From the NCBI GenBank assembly GCA_035610365.1, contig CM069435.1, positions 18,093,123 to 18,157,122 of the forward strand: DNA of 64,000 nt. The letters are read 5' to 3'. Origin of the DNA: Aquatica leii. Its lineage: Eukaryota; Arthropoda; Insecta; Coleoptera; Lampyridae. The translations under genes and the position numbers were made by a program. Positions 1 through 12,929 of this stretch are shown here, in pieces (within the stretch, counting starts at the first letter, position 1; the number at the start of each line of letters is the position of its first letter). A model generated the notes under the pieces. It had not been told where the DNA came from, did not search any database, and saw nothing but the letters and a program-made list of their open reading frames with translations.

Positions 1-978
1 TGCCATTAAGGCTCTTCTTTTTACCATAGCTTACGCCGCTAAACATATGAATGTATTCTATTATTTTTTTGTAAATATTTTTGAAATGTCTCAAACCACC
101 AATCTTGGACCTCTCTTTCGACAGGATGCTGATTTTTTGATTTGTCTTTGACTTAGTATCTCCCTTGAGTATCCGACGAAAATCTTAAGCGCTAAATTCT
201 CGTTGATAGTGCATTTAAAAGCTTGTGTTGTGGATATCCATGTCAATAGATACACAACAAAGGTTTTTATGCAAAAAATCGCTATTATATCAAAATAAAA
301 ACAAATATCTATACCCTAGTTTTAACGCAATGCATATTTTTAGCGTTGGAATTTGAAACCAATAAAATGTCACTATCTTAAAACAAGATACAATTAATTT
401 ATGCGGGATCCTTAATTAAAACTTCAAGGTTATCAAATTTGCCACTTTTATTTATGACTATTAATAAGAACGGATTAAGACGTTTGGCAAAGAATTTCAT
501 TTCGCATAGCTTTTTTGTATTTTTTAAAATAATGGTGATGTTATCCTCGTCATATTTATTGGGGCCTTTCGAAGAAGGAAACCAAACGATTTAAATTAAG
601 AGGATCAACTTTTTGTGTGTGTTATGCATGCAGTTCTATAATATATCGAGATATTTTTTATTGTTGTTGAATAGATTAAAACGTTTTACAAAAAGTTCAC
701 TAAAATAGTTTTTGATGGAAAATTTTGTCGGAGAAGACAAACGACAACATAGATATATTGTATATATTAATTAGTTGAAGGGTTTGATCTTCATTTTATC
801 TACAATCATCTACTTAATTGGTCGCAGGCATTTTTCTGCAAAAATAGAGATGCTACAATGTAATTTTAAATCAATCTGCGATGTACCAGACGTCTTGCAT
901 TCAAAGATGAAGTAATAAAACTTTTTTCAAATCATTGTGCTTGACAATAAAATTAATGTTTCTAACACATTAAACAAG
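1..978. other. AT-rich sequence without recognisable gene
   Basis: I see no open frame of useful length, no splice-bounded exon and no repeat shared with the rest of the window. It is the left flank of the palindromic element that begins at 985 and ends with one copy of that element's 6-bp direct repeat. Confidence 0.6.
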
Positions 979-984
979 GAAGAT
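979..984. repeat. Left target-site duplication GAAGAT
   Basis: GAAGAT lies directly before the first base of the palindromic element (AGTAGAATGAGG...). The identical hexamer follows its last base at 15119-15124. Exact 6-bp direct repeats at both junctions are the mark of integrase- or transposase-mediated insertion. Confidence 0.75.
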
Positions 985-1003
985 AGTAGAATGAGGGGGA
1001 TTT

Positions 1004-1041
1004 CTTATCAGCTAATTAATCATCGCTAATTAACTGATAAG
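1004..1041. repeat. Terminal hairpin, left
   Basis: A 38-base imperfect palindrome starting CTTATCAG and ending CTGATAAG, with stem halves of about 15 bases around an 8-base loop, 19 bases inside the left terminus. The mirror copy is at 15062-15099. A hairpin this close to each end could be a transposase- or replication-protein recognition site. Confidence 0.7.
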
Positions 1042-1142
1042 AAAAACCCCAAATGACTTTCAAGTGACCTTACTGTTGACCTCGGTGTGAACGTACACAA
1101 GCGTTTTTCGTGAAAGTTTTTTTTCTCAAAATTTCCTTTTTT

Positions 1143-1385
1143 ATTTTACGTAATGGCATAACTGGTAATTTTCTATGCGTCATAAGACTTTCCGATTTAC
1201 TCACCTTTTGACCTCGGAAGAAACGTGGGTGTGTCGGGTTTCTCTCTCTCACAATGAATTTTTTCTCTCTCTTACGGCGATTTTTTTTCTCTCTCTGACA
1301 GTGAATTTTTTTCTCTCTCACATTGTTACGTCATCGCATAACTGGTAATTTTTATGCGTCATCAAGTCTTATGATTTGAGCGAGA
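1143..1385. repeat. Subterminal direct repeats and CT clusters, left arm
   Basis: Two direct copies of a roughly 45-base motif containing GCATAACTGGTAATTTT and ATGCGTCAT (about 1150-1192 and 1330-1370) flank a block of short TCTCTCTC-containing units. The mirror block is about 14712-14958. Arrays of short subterminal repeats are common in large inverted-repeat transposons. Confidence 0.6.
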
Positions 1386-1414
1386 GAGAAAATCATTTTA
1401 TTTAAAAAAAGCTG

Positions 1415-1484
1415 TTAGTGTACCTGGATTCGAACCCGGGCTTCTTTGATTACGAAGCAACTATTCTACCACTACACCAATACC
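1415..1484 (-). tRNA. tRNA-like sequence (probably tRNA-derived, not functional), left arm
   Basis: On the minus strand the segment has a good pol III A box (TGGTGTAGTGG), a perfect B box (GGTTCGAATCC) and a T arm with one mismatch. The acceptor and anticodon stems do not form a convincing cloverleaf: GCTTC/GAAGC encloses a nine-base loop, and the 3' ACACTAA pairs with TTAGTGT only when shifted into the A box. I therefore read it as a tRNA-derived module rather than a working tRNA, and do not assign an amino acid. Confidence 0.45.
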
Positions 1485-1499
1485 ATTGTTAAGTTTAAA

Positions 1500-3150
1500 A
1501 CGTCAATTATAAATAAGATGGTGAATTTTAAAATTTAAGAATTATTTTATAAAAAGTAATACTAAAATAGCGGAATAATTTAGAGAAATATGAAACTTCT
1601 AAATTACTTAAGCACTAAAAATAAAAGAGTATAGAAAACAATTTTTAAAATTTAGATTTTAATGTGCAAATAATTTAATAATAGTACTTTTGTTTAAGAA
1701 GTAATAAAGTTGTAAAAACTGTAAACTAAACTAACTAAAAAAAATAATTAAATTAATTTGCGCGTTTATCTTTCAAATTCAAGTTTTAATGTTTTGAAAA
1801 ATCATGTTAGATAATAATAATTGTGATATACATATATCTATCAAAATTCTAAATAAAGCATAATTTTATATCGTCAACATTCATGTTTTAAAAGAAATTT
1901 TAATTATGGGAAAATAATACTAATAAATGAATTTAAATAAGTAAAACAGAAAAACAATGTACCTATAGTATTTATTTTAAATTTAGATTTCAATGTGCAA
2001 TAAACAATAATAAATAGCTTTATATTAAGAAGTAATGTAAAAACTGCAAAACAACGAAAATAATTTGCACGTTCAAACTAAAGTTAAATAACTATGATAC
2101 AAATCTATCGATATTTTAAATACAGCACAATTTAAGTCGTCAACGATTCATGAATTAAAACGAGATTTTTTTAGAGAAATGTGAAACTTCTAAATTACTC
2201 AAGCACTAAAAATAAAAGAGTACAGAAAACAATTTTTAAAATTTAGATTTTAATGTGCAAATAATTTGATAATAGTACCTACGTTTGATTAAGAAGTAAT
2301 GAAATTGTAAAACTGTAAAACAACTAAATTAATTTGCGCGTTTATTTTTCAAATTCAAGTTTTAATGTTTTCAAAAATTATGTTAAATGATAATTGTGAT
2401 ATATATCTATCAAAAGTTTAAATAAAGCATAATTTTATATCGTCAACATTCATGTTTTAAAAGAAATTTTAATTATGGTAAAATAATAAATAAATTTAAA
2501 TAAGTAAAACAGAAAAAAATGTACCTAGTATTTATTTTAAATTTGGATTTTAATGTACAATAAATAATAATAAATAGTTTTGTATTAAGAAGTAATGGAA
2601 AAACTAAAAAAGAACGATAAATAATAATTATGATATAAATCTATCAATATTTTAAATACATACATTTAAGTCGTTAACGATTCATGAATTAAAACAAATT
2701 TTTTTAATTAAGTTAAAATAATACTCATAAATGAATTCAAATAAGTAAAACAAAAAACAATGTTGTACTTATTTAAAATTATTATTTTAATGTGCAAATA
2801 ATTTAACAATAATAGTTTTAGATTAAGAAGAAATGAAAAAACTGCAAAACAACAAAATTAAATTGCGAATGAATATTACAAATTTAAGTTCAAGTGTTTT
2901 TAAAACTAACATAAACAACAATTAAGTTAAAATAATAAAAATAGGTTTTAATGTGTAATAATTCTACCCTAGTTTTAGATTAAGAATTCTTTAAAATGTA
3001 AACTAAAAAATAGCAGAATTAAGTTGTACGTTAATTTTCCAAAACTCAAGTATTAGGAATTAGAGATAAACAATAATTCTAATCTATATAAAGTTAATTT
3101 GAATAAGTAAAACAAAAAATTAAAAGATACTTTTAAGATGGCTAAATAAA
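1500..3150. repeat. Degenerate tandem repeats, left arm
   Basis: A phrase resembling AAATTTAGATTTTAATGTGC followed by a TTAAGAAGTAAT block recurs near 1650, 1980, 2240, 2545, 2780 and 2943. The first units form a higher-order period of about 595 bases (1580-1680 closely matches 2171-2270); later units are shorter and more diverged. AT content is very high and no coding potential is seen. Sequence from 3150 to 3825 is AT-rich without a clear repeat. Confidence 0.6.
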
Positions 3151-3825
3151 TTTAAAAACTGGTGACAAAATAGTTTTTAAAATATTTCAGTTGGTAGTAA
3201 AAATAATTTTGAAATGGCGTAACAACCTTTAACAGTTGGTAGTAAAATATAGTTTTAAAATGGCGAAACAACTTTTACAATTGGCAAAAATGTTTTTAAA
3301 AAGGCGGAATAATTTTTCAATTTTATATTAGTTACTTTAATCATAATAATTTACAAGAGCTAGGAAAAATTGATTTTTAAATTTACAAATTAGTAGCTAA
3401 CAATAAAAATCATTTTGTAAAACTTTAAATAATACCTACGTTTTTGAAAAACCTACTTAAGAATATAATTTATAGTTATAAAAATTAAAAATAAAACTAT
3501 TTGTAAGCAATAAACGTAGATTCTGTTTAAAGAAAAGAAAAAAAACAAAACAATTATTTAAAGAAAGTACACTTACCACATATATGCCACTAACTTGTTT
3601 TTAAATTTATAAATTTTAATTTAATATTAAAGAGCTCACTCGTACACATTTTAACACGAAGAAGACACAAACTATACTAAATACAATTAGAAATTTCTGA
3701 AAATCCCTACCTTCAAATTAATTTTTATTAATTATTGTATTGACTCATAGGCAAAATCTTATTGAATCATAATTTTTCAAACTTAGAAATGTCGATATAG
3801 AAACAACTATTTTTGACAGAAGAAA

Positions 3826-4833
3826 TCTATATAAATAAGAATGAATGTTGCTAAGTGTAAAACTGGAGAACGGCTGGACCAATGCGGCTATTTTTTTATC
3901 ATATGTTCCTTAAGGCACAGTTTTAATGAAGAGAAAAAAATGGCGTGGAAAATAGTAAAAACAACATACACATACATACAAACGAGCTGTCAAACATTTG
4001 ACGTAAATCGTCAACGTCAATCTAAACAAAACAAAGGCGCGTTTGGATAATCTATGCCTCTGGAAAAAATCATCAAAGAAAATAATATTATCGTACGTGA
4101 CATTCACCATTAATTCTTCTGTGCGTGGCAGTTTCTTGGTTGTTTTTTATATTTTCACTTCTCTTTAAAACTAGTTGTGTGCTCAGTGTGATTACGTTTA
4201 TACCCATGCCGCCAAAACGTAGGCGCAGTAATTTGGGTCGAAGAACTTGAAATGCTGCAAACCAAGCAAATTTTCAATCTAATCGGACATCGCATCTTTT
4301 TAGCGGCACACGGCTAGCAGTAAAAAATTTACTTAACAATGTGATCGAAGCAACAATTCTAAAAGGAAAATATAAGGGAGAGAAAATGTGTTGATACCCC
4401 GCATCCCAATGGTACCAACTGACGTAGGTACCATTTGAATTCAAACGACTGCAATTTCCAGTGCGACTTGCTTTTGCTATAACAATAAATAAATACCAGG
4501 GTCAGTCGTTGAGTGTTTGCGGCGTTAATCCTGAAAACTCATGCTTCTCTCGTGGACAGTTGCATGTTGCCTGCTCCCGCGTAGGGAAACTGTCAGATTT
4601 ATTTGTTTACGCGCCAGGCAACCAAACAAAAATATCGTATACCTACCATAAAGCATTAGATTGAATATCATCACATTTGTAAAGTATTGCAGTGTACGAA
4701 ATATAAAACTTATTTTTGTAAGTAATCGTCGTTTATTGTTGAGACATAAATAACGTGATCACTCCGAAATATGTTTTATTTATTTAAGTTTCTATTAACT
4801 TTTGACAGAATGAAGTCTGTCCGGGCGGCTAGT
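3826..4833 (+). mobile_element. Non-autonomous Helitron, left arm
   Basis: Starts 5'-TCTATATAAATAAG, includes the GAACGGCTGGACC phrase common near insect Helitron 5' ends, and finishes with GAATGAAGTCTGTCCGGGCG and terminal CTAGT. The junctions are A before TC and T after CTAGT, the A/T target expected for Helitrons, without target duplication. It is about 1 kb and keeps only the C-terminal piece of the RepHel helicase, so it could move only with help from an autonomous copy. Its presence at the mirrored site of the other arm shows that insertion preceded arm duplication. Confidence 0.85.
4461..4664 (+). pseudogene. Helitron Pif1-type helicase, C-terminal fragment
   Basis: Encodes 67 residues with the superfamily 1 helicase end: INKYQGQSL, then FSRGQLHVACSRV (the motif VI region with the arginine finger). 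The full RepHel protein is well over 1000 residues, so Rep HUH motifs and helicase motifs I-IV are absent. Some upstream similarity continues in another frame from about 4396. It is a relic of the parent Helitron, not a host Pif1. Confidence 0.85.
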
Positions 4834-7800
4834 TTAGAATACAATTGTTAGAATAAAGTGTTTAAACTTGTTATTTAAAAATTAAAATATATTCTTTAAA
4901 ACGTATCTATAAGAAACCAAAACGTTTAGGAATTTATTTGTAACATATTGTTAATGCCGATGTAATTAACATGTAATTTCAAAACCAAGCAATTTACATT
5001 TTAAAATTTTAGAGTGTGATAGTAACATTAAATTTAACCATTAACTTTGCAATTTGTTTTAATGAAAGTTCTAAAACATATATTGCTTTATATTTTAATT
5101 GAGTTTAAATCGTCAACACAATTTCCTTGGTCGTCTACTAAAAAAAGTTTGTACTTTTAAAAATGATCTTGTAACTATTATAGCAATAAAACTTAAAATG
5201 CCACCAGTGTCTATACTAAAGTCATCTAAATAGTTTGGGAGATCTTCATTTAGCATATAATTCCATATTTTATAATAAATAATAATAATTGAACGCGCTT
5301 ATTCAAACGTTTTCGTAGCAGTACTACGGTAATTACAGATATGGGTCATACGTCATTACATTAGTAACAATGTAAAATTAAATTTTTTTATTATTATTCG
5401 AAACTTACGTTGTACAACGGCAGCGTTATTTGTACACTTTACCAAAAGATACAAAATTGCTATAAAACATACATATCTACAAGAAATTAAACGTAAATAA
5501 ATGTATTAGTAATGCAGTTAATGAAGATGTAATTAACTAAACTTTTAAAACCAAACAATGTTGTTACAGTAAGAAACGTTTTTAGCAAAGACAATTACAT
5601 AATGTAATTAATAACTAAATTTTAAGACTAAAAAAACGTCATAAAAATAACAATTGTAGCTAACGTCGAAACTAAACGACATTATTGAAACAATAAAGTT
5701 TTTGAGTAACATTATTTTGTATTTTATTTGTCAACAAAAATTTTGATGGACCCGTTAAAACTTGTTTTATATAAAATTTTTCTAAAAACACAATTTAACA
5801 AAGTTTTTGCAATGTCAGCTAATTTTACTGCTTTAAAAATTAATACACCCTTCCGTAAGCTGGTGAAATAAAATTCCTAATAAGATATGTTTACGTTTCT
5901 TTTACATTAGTATTACAAACTGTGTACATCAGTCTGTAAATATTATAACGTTACAATTGCTTAAATTAAAAGCAGACATTGCAAGAACATATTTTTACAG
6001 TTGTATTTTATCTAGTAAATCAAAGTTATTCGAAAATCATACATAAAGAAATATATTTTTATAAGTATAGAACACGTTTAAAAATAGTGAATAAGTTGAA
6101 GACTTATTTTACACCTCAACTAGACAATGTAGAAAAATGTGGTTATTTTCACAATTTTATTGAAAATGTAGTATACTAGTTAGCTAATAAATGGCTAACC
6201 AAATGAAAATATTAATCATTTTTGTAATAAACACGTGATTACTAACCAATAAACTTTTAAATTAATGATTTACTGAAAGAAAGAAAAAACATTTTTAACA
6301 AAAACAATTTCACAATTTAAGATTCAAAATTAATTAAAATCATGTTAAATAGGAAATTTTGCTTGCAGTTTGTAATTACAGTGAATAACAATGTAGTTAA
6401 TGACTAAGTTTTTCAAATTAAGGAACGCCACGCAGATATTTTAAGCGAAAACTAACTATTAATTTTATTTTGAAACGATTATAATTAGATATATAATTAG
6501 ATTAGATATGCTGTAATCTCAAGAAAAATAGAAACTTATGCAAAATTGCTAAAAGTTGCAAGAAAAGCAATAGGAATTTACTGGAGTCATTAGAAATGAT
6601 TGAAGAAAAACGGTTTCTGAATGTTAATAATTAAGTAATCATACTGTAATAGAAAACTTATTGCGGATAACTACAATCTAATTAAAGACAAAATTTCTAA
6701 AACTAAGAAACGTCACAAAATGTTTTTAACAAAAACTATTTAGCAATTTAGTTTTTTGTTCAAATAATTAAAATTAGATACTCTACAATCTCAATCAGCA
6801 AACAAATAAATAAATTTTGTAAGATATACCTACAATAAAAGCAATAAATCTACCTAAATTATTGAAAATTAAAAAATAAACTTTTTTGCAAATAGATATC
6901 AAATTGTTTAAACAAGTAAATGTTACAATGTTACAACTACTAAAACTTTAAGCAAAATTTTGAAAGAACAAAAAAAAAGAAAAACTATTTAGAGAATATC
7001 TGTTATAACAAAAATTGTTTTATGAGAAATGGTGTAATTGTTTGATTAAAAATTTAAAACTTGCAACCTTTTGAACGGGGTTTACGTTCTTCTTCGTCAA
7101 GTAATAAATCACAATCACAAATATTTAGAAACATTTTATTGTAAATAACATCGTGGTTCTAGTTTCACCATTCGTTCAAAATTAAATAACTAGTTTAAAA
7201 GATCGTAACTAAGAAAAAAGAAATCACTTTAATTATATAGGACACTCATTTCAAAATGTTTTGATTTGACGTGTTTAATTATTAACAAATGTTAAATCGA
7301 ATAAACTTAAATCTGTTTAAACAATAACCGATATCTAGTTTATGTACTCAGAATTTTGTAATGAAAAGTAGCTTCGAGATATTCACAAAGTAAAAAAATT
7401 GTTTATAATTTCAATTTTTCTTTTGTTTAATGTAATCTTAAAAACATAGTTCGTTCCATGCATTCACTACTGTAAGCCGTTATTTAAATATTATAATACG
7501 TTTTTACAATTTAAGAATTATTAAACTTAAAGTTTAGCTCTGTGGGCACCTAAGTAACGTTTAAATTTCTACACAAAGTTAATGTTACGAACAATCATTA
7601 TTGAAATCAAACTTCATTAAAAATAGAAAAAAGTTACAAAGCCCATTTAATACGCAAAGTAATACTTATAGATGCATTGTAACTTAATCTATTTAAAAAA
7701 CTTCGAACATATTCATTTATAAATTTACTATGTACATACGCAGTGACGCAAAATGCGTAGGGTCCAGTTAAATTTCCCGCTACAAAATTTATTAAATGTT

Positions 7801-7869
7801 GTTATCTTAAGTTGGTAGCAATGTATTTAAAAGTAAATAAATAAATTGATGAAGGATATGTCGCAACTT

Positions 7870-8007
7870 TTAAGAAACACAAGCCAATTCGTTTCCAATC
7901 CGCAGTGGCGGACAACTAAAAACTATAACAGGACTACTTCTTTTAACATCAACTATGAAAACTTTATTGTCTACGCCAAAGACTCTTGGAATAGTTATAT
8001 TATCCAT
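7870..8007 (-). CDS. Possible 45-residue ORF in the palindrome spacer
   Basis: The 641-bp spacer between the arms is the only single-copy part of the element. On the minus strand it contains an ATG-initiated frame of 45 codons beginning MDNITIPRVFGVDNK and ending in TAA. It has mixed hydrophobic and charged composition, unlike random AT-rich translation, but I recognise no domain. A second short frame upstream begins MLFAIFMKYKKEDSRK. Either could be residual coding sequence from the ancestral element or chance. Confidence 0.2.
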   Translation of the reverse strand: MDNITIPRVFGVDNKVFIVDVKRSSPVIVFSCPPLRIGNELACVS

Positions 8008-11000
8008 TTTATATAAATTAATTTATTAACATAAAGTGTAAGCCCGTTTTAGTAGTTATTTTACGACTATCTTCTTTCTTATACTTCATAAAAATTGCAA
8101 ATAGCATAACAGACACTTTTTGTTTACCTGTGTAAGCTTATTCTAAGCTTTTTTCTTCTGCTATTACTATGTCAATTAAAACTGCATAAACCACCATTCC
8201 AGCGAATAATAAATTACCTTCAAACAAGATTTATTTCAAATATGTATTAAAATTAAATTGCGATACACAACTTGTTGTAAACCACAGCAATGGCAGTCAG
8301 GCAAAATCTTTGCTTTAAATAAAATGACACGCACTAAGTCGCTTTGAAGAATTTTTTTTTAAATAGATTAAGTTACAATGCATCTATGAGTATTACTTTG
8401 CGTATTAAATGGGCTTTGTAACTTTTTTCTATTTTTAATGAAGTTTGATTTCAATAATGATTGTTCGTAACATTAACTTTGTGTAGAAATTTAAACGTTA
8501 CTTAGGTGCCCACAGAGCTAAACTTTAAGTTTAATAATTCTTAAATTGTAAAACGTATTATAATATTTAAATAACGGCTTACAGTAGTGAATGCATGGAA
8601 CGAACTATGTTTTTAAGATTACATTAAACAAAAGAAAATTGAAATTATAAACAATTTTTTTACTTTGTGAATATCTCGAAGCTACTTTTCATTACAAAAT
8701 TCTGAGTACATAAACTAGATATCGGTTATTGTTTAAACAGATTTAAGTTTATTCGATTTAACATTTGTTAATAATTAAACACGTCAAATCAAAACATTTT
8801 GAAATGAGTGTCCTATATAATTAAAGTGATTTCTTTTTCTTAGTTACGATCTTTTAAACTAGTTATTTAATTTTGAACGAATGGTGAAACTAGAACCACG
8901 ATGTTATTTACAATAAAATGTTTCTAAATATTTGTGATTGTGATTTATTACTTGACGAAGAAGAACGTAAACCCCGTTCAAAAGGTTGCAAGTTTTAAAT
9001 TTTTAATCAAACAATTACACCATTTCTCATAAAACAATTTTTGTTATAACAGATATTCTCTAAATAGTTTTTCTTTTTTTTTGTTCTTTCAAAATTTTGC
9101 TTAAAGTTTTAGTAGTTGTAACATTGTAACATTTACTTGTTTAAACAATTTGATATCTATTTGCAAAAAAGTTTATTTTTTTAATTTTCAATAATTTAGG
9201 TAGATTTATTGCTTTTATTGTAGGTATATCTTAAAAAAATTATTTATTTGTTTGCTGATTGAGATTGTAGAGTATCTAATTTTAATTATTTGAACAAAAA
9301 ACTAAATTGCTAAATAGTTTTTGTTAAAAACATTTTGTGACGTTTCTTAGTTTTAGAAATTTTGTCTTTAATTAGATTGTAGTTATCCGCAATAAGTTTT
9401 CTATTACAGTATGATTACTTAATTATTAACATTGAGAAAGGTTTTTTCTTCAATCATTTCTAATGACTCCAGTAAATTCCTATTGCTTTTCTTGCAACTT
9501 TTAGCAATTTTGCATAAGTTTCTATTTTTCTTGAGATTACAGCATATCTAATCTAATTATATATCTAATTATAATCGTTTCAAAATAAAATTAATAGTTA
9601 GTTTTCGCTTAAAATATCTGCGTGGCGTTCCTTAATTTGAAAAACTTAGTCATTAACTACATTGTTATTCACTGTAATTACAAACTGCAAGCAAAATTTC
9701 CTATTTAACATGATTTTAATTAATTTTTGAATCTTAAATTGTGAAATTGTTTTTGTTAAAAATGTTTTTTCTTTCTTTCAGTAAATCATTAATTTAAAAG
9801 TTTATTGGTTAGTAATCACGTGTTTATTACAAAAATGATTAATATTTTCATTTGGTTAGCCATTTATTAGCTAACTAGTATACTACATTTTCAATAAAAT
9901 TGTGAAAATAACCACATTTTTCTACATTGTCTAGTTGAGGTGTAAAATAAGTCTTCAACTTATTCACTATTTTTAAACGTGTTCTATACTTATAAAAATA
10001 TATTTCTTTATGTATGATTTTCGAATAACTTTGATTTACTAGATAAAATACAACTGTAAAAAATATGTTCTTGCAATGTCTGCTTTTAATTTAAGCAATT
10101 GTAACGTTATAATATTTACAGACTGATGTACACAGTTTGTAATACTAATGTAAAAGAAACGTAAACATATCTTATTAGGAATTTTATTTCACCAGCTTAG
10201 AGAAAGGTGTATTAATTTTTTAAAGCAGTAAAATTAGCTGACATTGCAAAAACTTTGTTAAATTGTGTTTTTAGAAAAATTTTATATAAAACAAGTTTTA
10301 ACGGGTCCATCAAAATTTTTGTTGACAAATAAAATACAAAATAATGTTACTCAAAAAACTTTATTGTTTCAATAATGTCGTTTAGTTTCGACGTTAGCTA
10401 CAATTGTTATTTTTATGACGTTTTTTTTTTAGTCTTAAAAATTTAGTTATTAATTACATTATGTAATTGTCTTTGCTAAAAACGTTTCTTACTGTAACAA
10501 CATTGTTTGGTTTTAAAAGTTTAGTTAATTACATCTTCATTAACTGCATTACTAATACATTTATTTACGTTTAATTTCTTGTAGATATGTATGTTTTATA
10601 GCAATTTTGTATCTTTTGGTAAAGTGTACAAATAACGCTGCCGTTGTACAACGTAAGTTTCGAATAATAATAAAAAAATTTAATTTTACATTGTTACTAA
10701 TGTAATGACGTATGACCCATATCTGTAATTACCGTAGTACTGCTACGAAAACGTTTGAATAAGCGCGTTCAATTATTATTATTTATTATAAAATATGGAA
10801 TTATATGCTAAATGAAGATCTCCCAAACTATTTAGATGACTTTAGTATAGACACTGGTGGCATTTTAAGTTTTATTGCTATAATAGTTACAAGATCATTT
10901 TTAAAAGTACAAACTTTTTTTTTTTAGTAGACGACCAAGGAAATTGTGTTGACGATTTAAACTCAATTAAAATATAAAGCAATATATGTTTTAGAACTTT

Positions 11001-11231
11001 CATTAAAACAAATTGCAAAGTTAATGGTTAAATTTAATGTTACTATCACACTCTAAAATTTTAAAATGTAAATTGCTTGGTTTTGAAATTACATGTTAAT
11101 TACATCGGCATTAACAATATGTTACAAATAAATTCCTAAACGTTTTGGTTTCTTATAGATACGTTTTAAAGAATATATTTTAATTTTTAAATAACAAGTT
11201 TAAACACTTTATTCTAACAATTGTATTCTAA

Positions 11232-12236
11232 ACTACCCGCCCGGACAGACTTCATTCTGTCAAAAGTTAATAGAAACTTAAATAAATAAAACATATTTCG
11301 GAGTGATCACGTTATTTATGTCTCAACAATAAACGACGATTACTTACAAAAATAAGTTTTATATTTCGTACACTGCAATACTTTACAAATGTGATGATAT
11401 TCAATCTAATGCTTTATGGTAGGTATACGATATTTTTTGTTTGGTTGCCTGGCGCGTAAACAAATAAATCTGACAGTTTCCTACGCGGGAGCAGGCAACA
11501 TGCAACTGTCCACGAGAGAAGCATGAGTTTTCAGGATTAACGCCGCAAACACTCAACGACTGACCCTGGTATTTATTTATTGTTATAGCAAAAGCAAGTC
11601 GCACTGGAAATTGCAGTCGTTTGAATTCAAATGGTACCTACGTCAGTTGGTACCATTGGGATGCGGGGTATCAACACATTTTCTCTCCCTTATATTTTCC
11701 TTTTAGAATTGTGTCTTCGATCACATTGTTAAGTAAATTTTTACTGCTAGCCGTGTGCCGCTAAAAGATGCGATGTCCGATTAGATTGAAAATTTGCTTG
11801 GTTTGCAGCATTTCAAGTTCTTCGACCCAAATTACTGCGCCTACGTTTTGGCGGCATGGGTATAAACGTAATCACACTGAGCACACAACTAGTTTTAAAG
11901 AGAAGTGAAACTATAAAAACAACCAAGAAACTGCCACGCACAGAAGAATTAATGGTGAATGTCACGTACGATAATATTATTTTCTTTGATGATTTTTTCC
12001 AGAGGCATAGATTATCCAAACGCGCATTTGTTTTGTTTAGATTGACGTTGACGATTTACGTCAAATGTTTGACAGCTCGTTTGTATGTATGCGTATGTTG
12101 TTTTTACTATTTTCCACGCCATTTTTTCTCTTTATTAAAACTGTGCCTTAAGGAACATATGACAAAAAAAATAGCCGCATTGGTCCAGCCGTTCTCCAGT
12201 TTTACGCTTAGCAACATTCATTCTTATTTATATAGA
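11232..12236 (-). mobile_element. Non-autonomous Helitron, right arm
   Basis: Mirror copy of 3826-4833 in opposite orientation. The 5' TC end is at 12236. The 3' terminus, read on the minus strand, is GTAGT instead of CTAGT, one small difference from the left copy. It interrupts the same arm position as the left copy. Confidence 0.85.
11401..11604 (-). pseudogene. Helitron Pif1-type helicase, C-terminal fragment (right arm)
   Basis: Same 67-residue helicase end as at 4461-4664, differing by a few residues after ACSRVG. INKYQGQSL and FSRGQLHVACSRV are both intact. Confidence 0.85.
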
Positions 12237-12929
12237 TTTCTTCTGTCCAAAATAGTTGTTTCTATATCGACATTTCTAAGTTTGAAAAGTTATGATTCAA
12301 TAAGATTTTGCATATGAGTCAATACAATAATTAATAAAAATTAATTTGAAGGTAGGGATTTTCAGAAATTTCTAATTGTATTTAGTATAGTTTGTGTCTT
12401 CTTCGTGTTAAAATGTGTACGAGTGAGCTCTTTAATATTAAATTAAAATTTATAAATTTAAAAACAAGTTAGTGGCATATATGTGGTAAGTGTACTTTCT
12501 TTAAATAATTGTTTTGTTTTTTCTTTTCTTTAAACAGAATCTACGTTTATTGCTTACAAATAGTTTTATTTTTAATTTTTATAACTATAAATTATATTCT
12601 TAAGTAGGTTTTTCAAAAACGTAGGTATTATTTAAAGTTTTACAAAATGATTTTTATTGTTAGCTACTAATTTGTAAATTTAAAAATCAATTTTTCCTAG
12701 CTCTTGTAAATTATTATGATTAAAGTAACTAATATAAAATTGAAAAAATTATTCCGCCTTTTTAAAAACATTTTTTGCCAATTGTAAAAGTTGTTTCGCC
12801 ATTTTAAAACTATATTTTACTACCAACTGTTAAAGGTTGTTACGCCATTTCAAAATTATTTTTACTACCAACTGAAATATTTTAAAAACTATTTTGTCAC
12901 CAGTTTTTAAATTTATTTAGCCATCTTAA

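Larger units (their letters stand above)
985..7704 (+). repeat. Left arm of the giant palindrome
   Basis: From the outside in, the arm holds a terminal hairpin (1004-1041), CT-rich subterminal repeats (about 1143-1385), a tRNA-like sequence (1415-1484), degenerate tandem repeats (about 1500-3150), a Helitron (3826-4833) and AT-rich unique sequence to 7704. Every part recurs in reverse order and orientation in the right arm. Spot comparisons at the outer end, the tRNA-like segment, the Helitron and the inner end show near identity with a few substitutions and small indels. Confidence 0.85.

Noticed and set aside
1070-1321. Lys/Arg/Glu-rich open frame in the left arm
   Set aside because: It is a translation of the GAGAGAGA subterminal repeats; the mirrored frame at 14770-15033 differs in the repeat portion and has no domain.
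1415-1484. A functional tRNA gene
   Set aside because: The A and B boxes are good but the acceptor and anticodon stems do not fold properly, and the sequence is duplicated inside a mobile element.
11856-12317. A 153-codon plus-strand open frame in the right arm
   Set aside because: It is the antisense of the Helitron 5' region, has no recognisable domain, and the left arm does not preserve an equivalent frame of that length.
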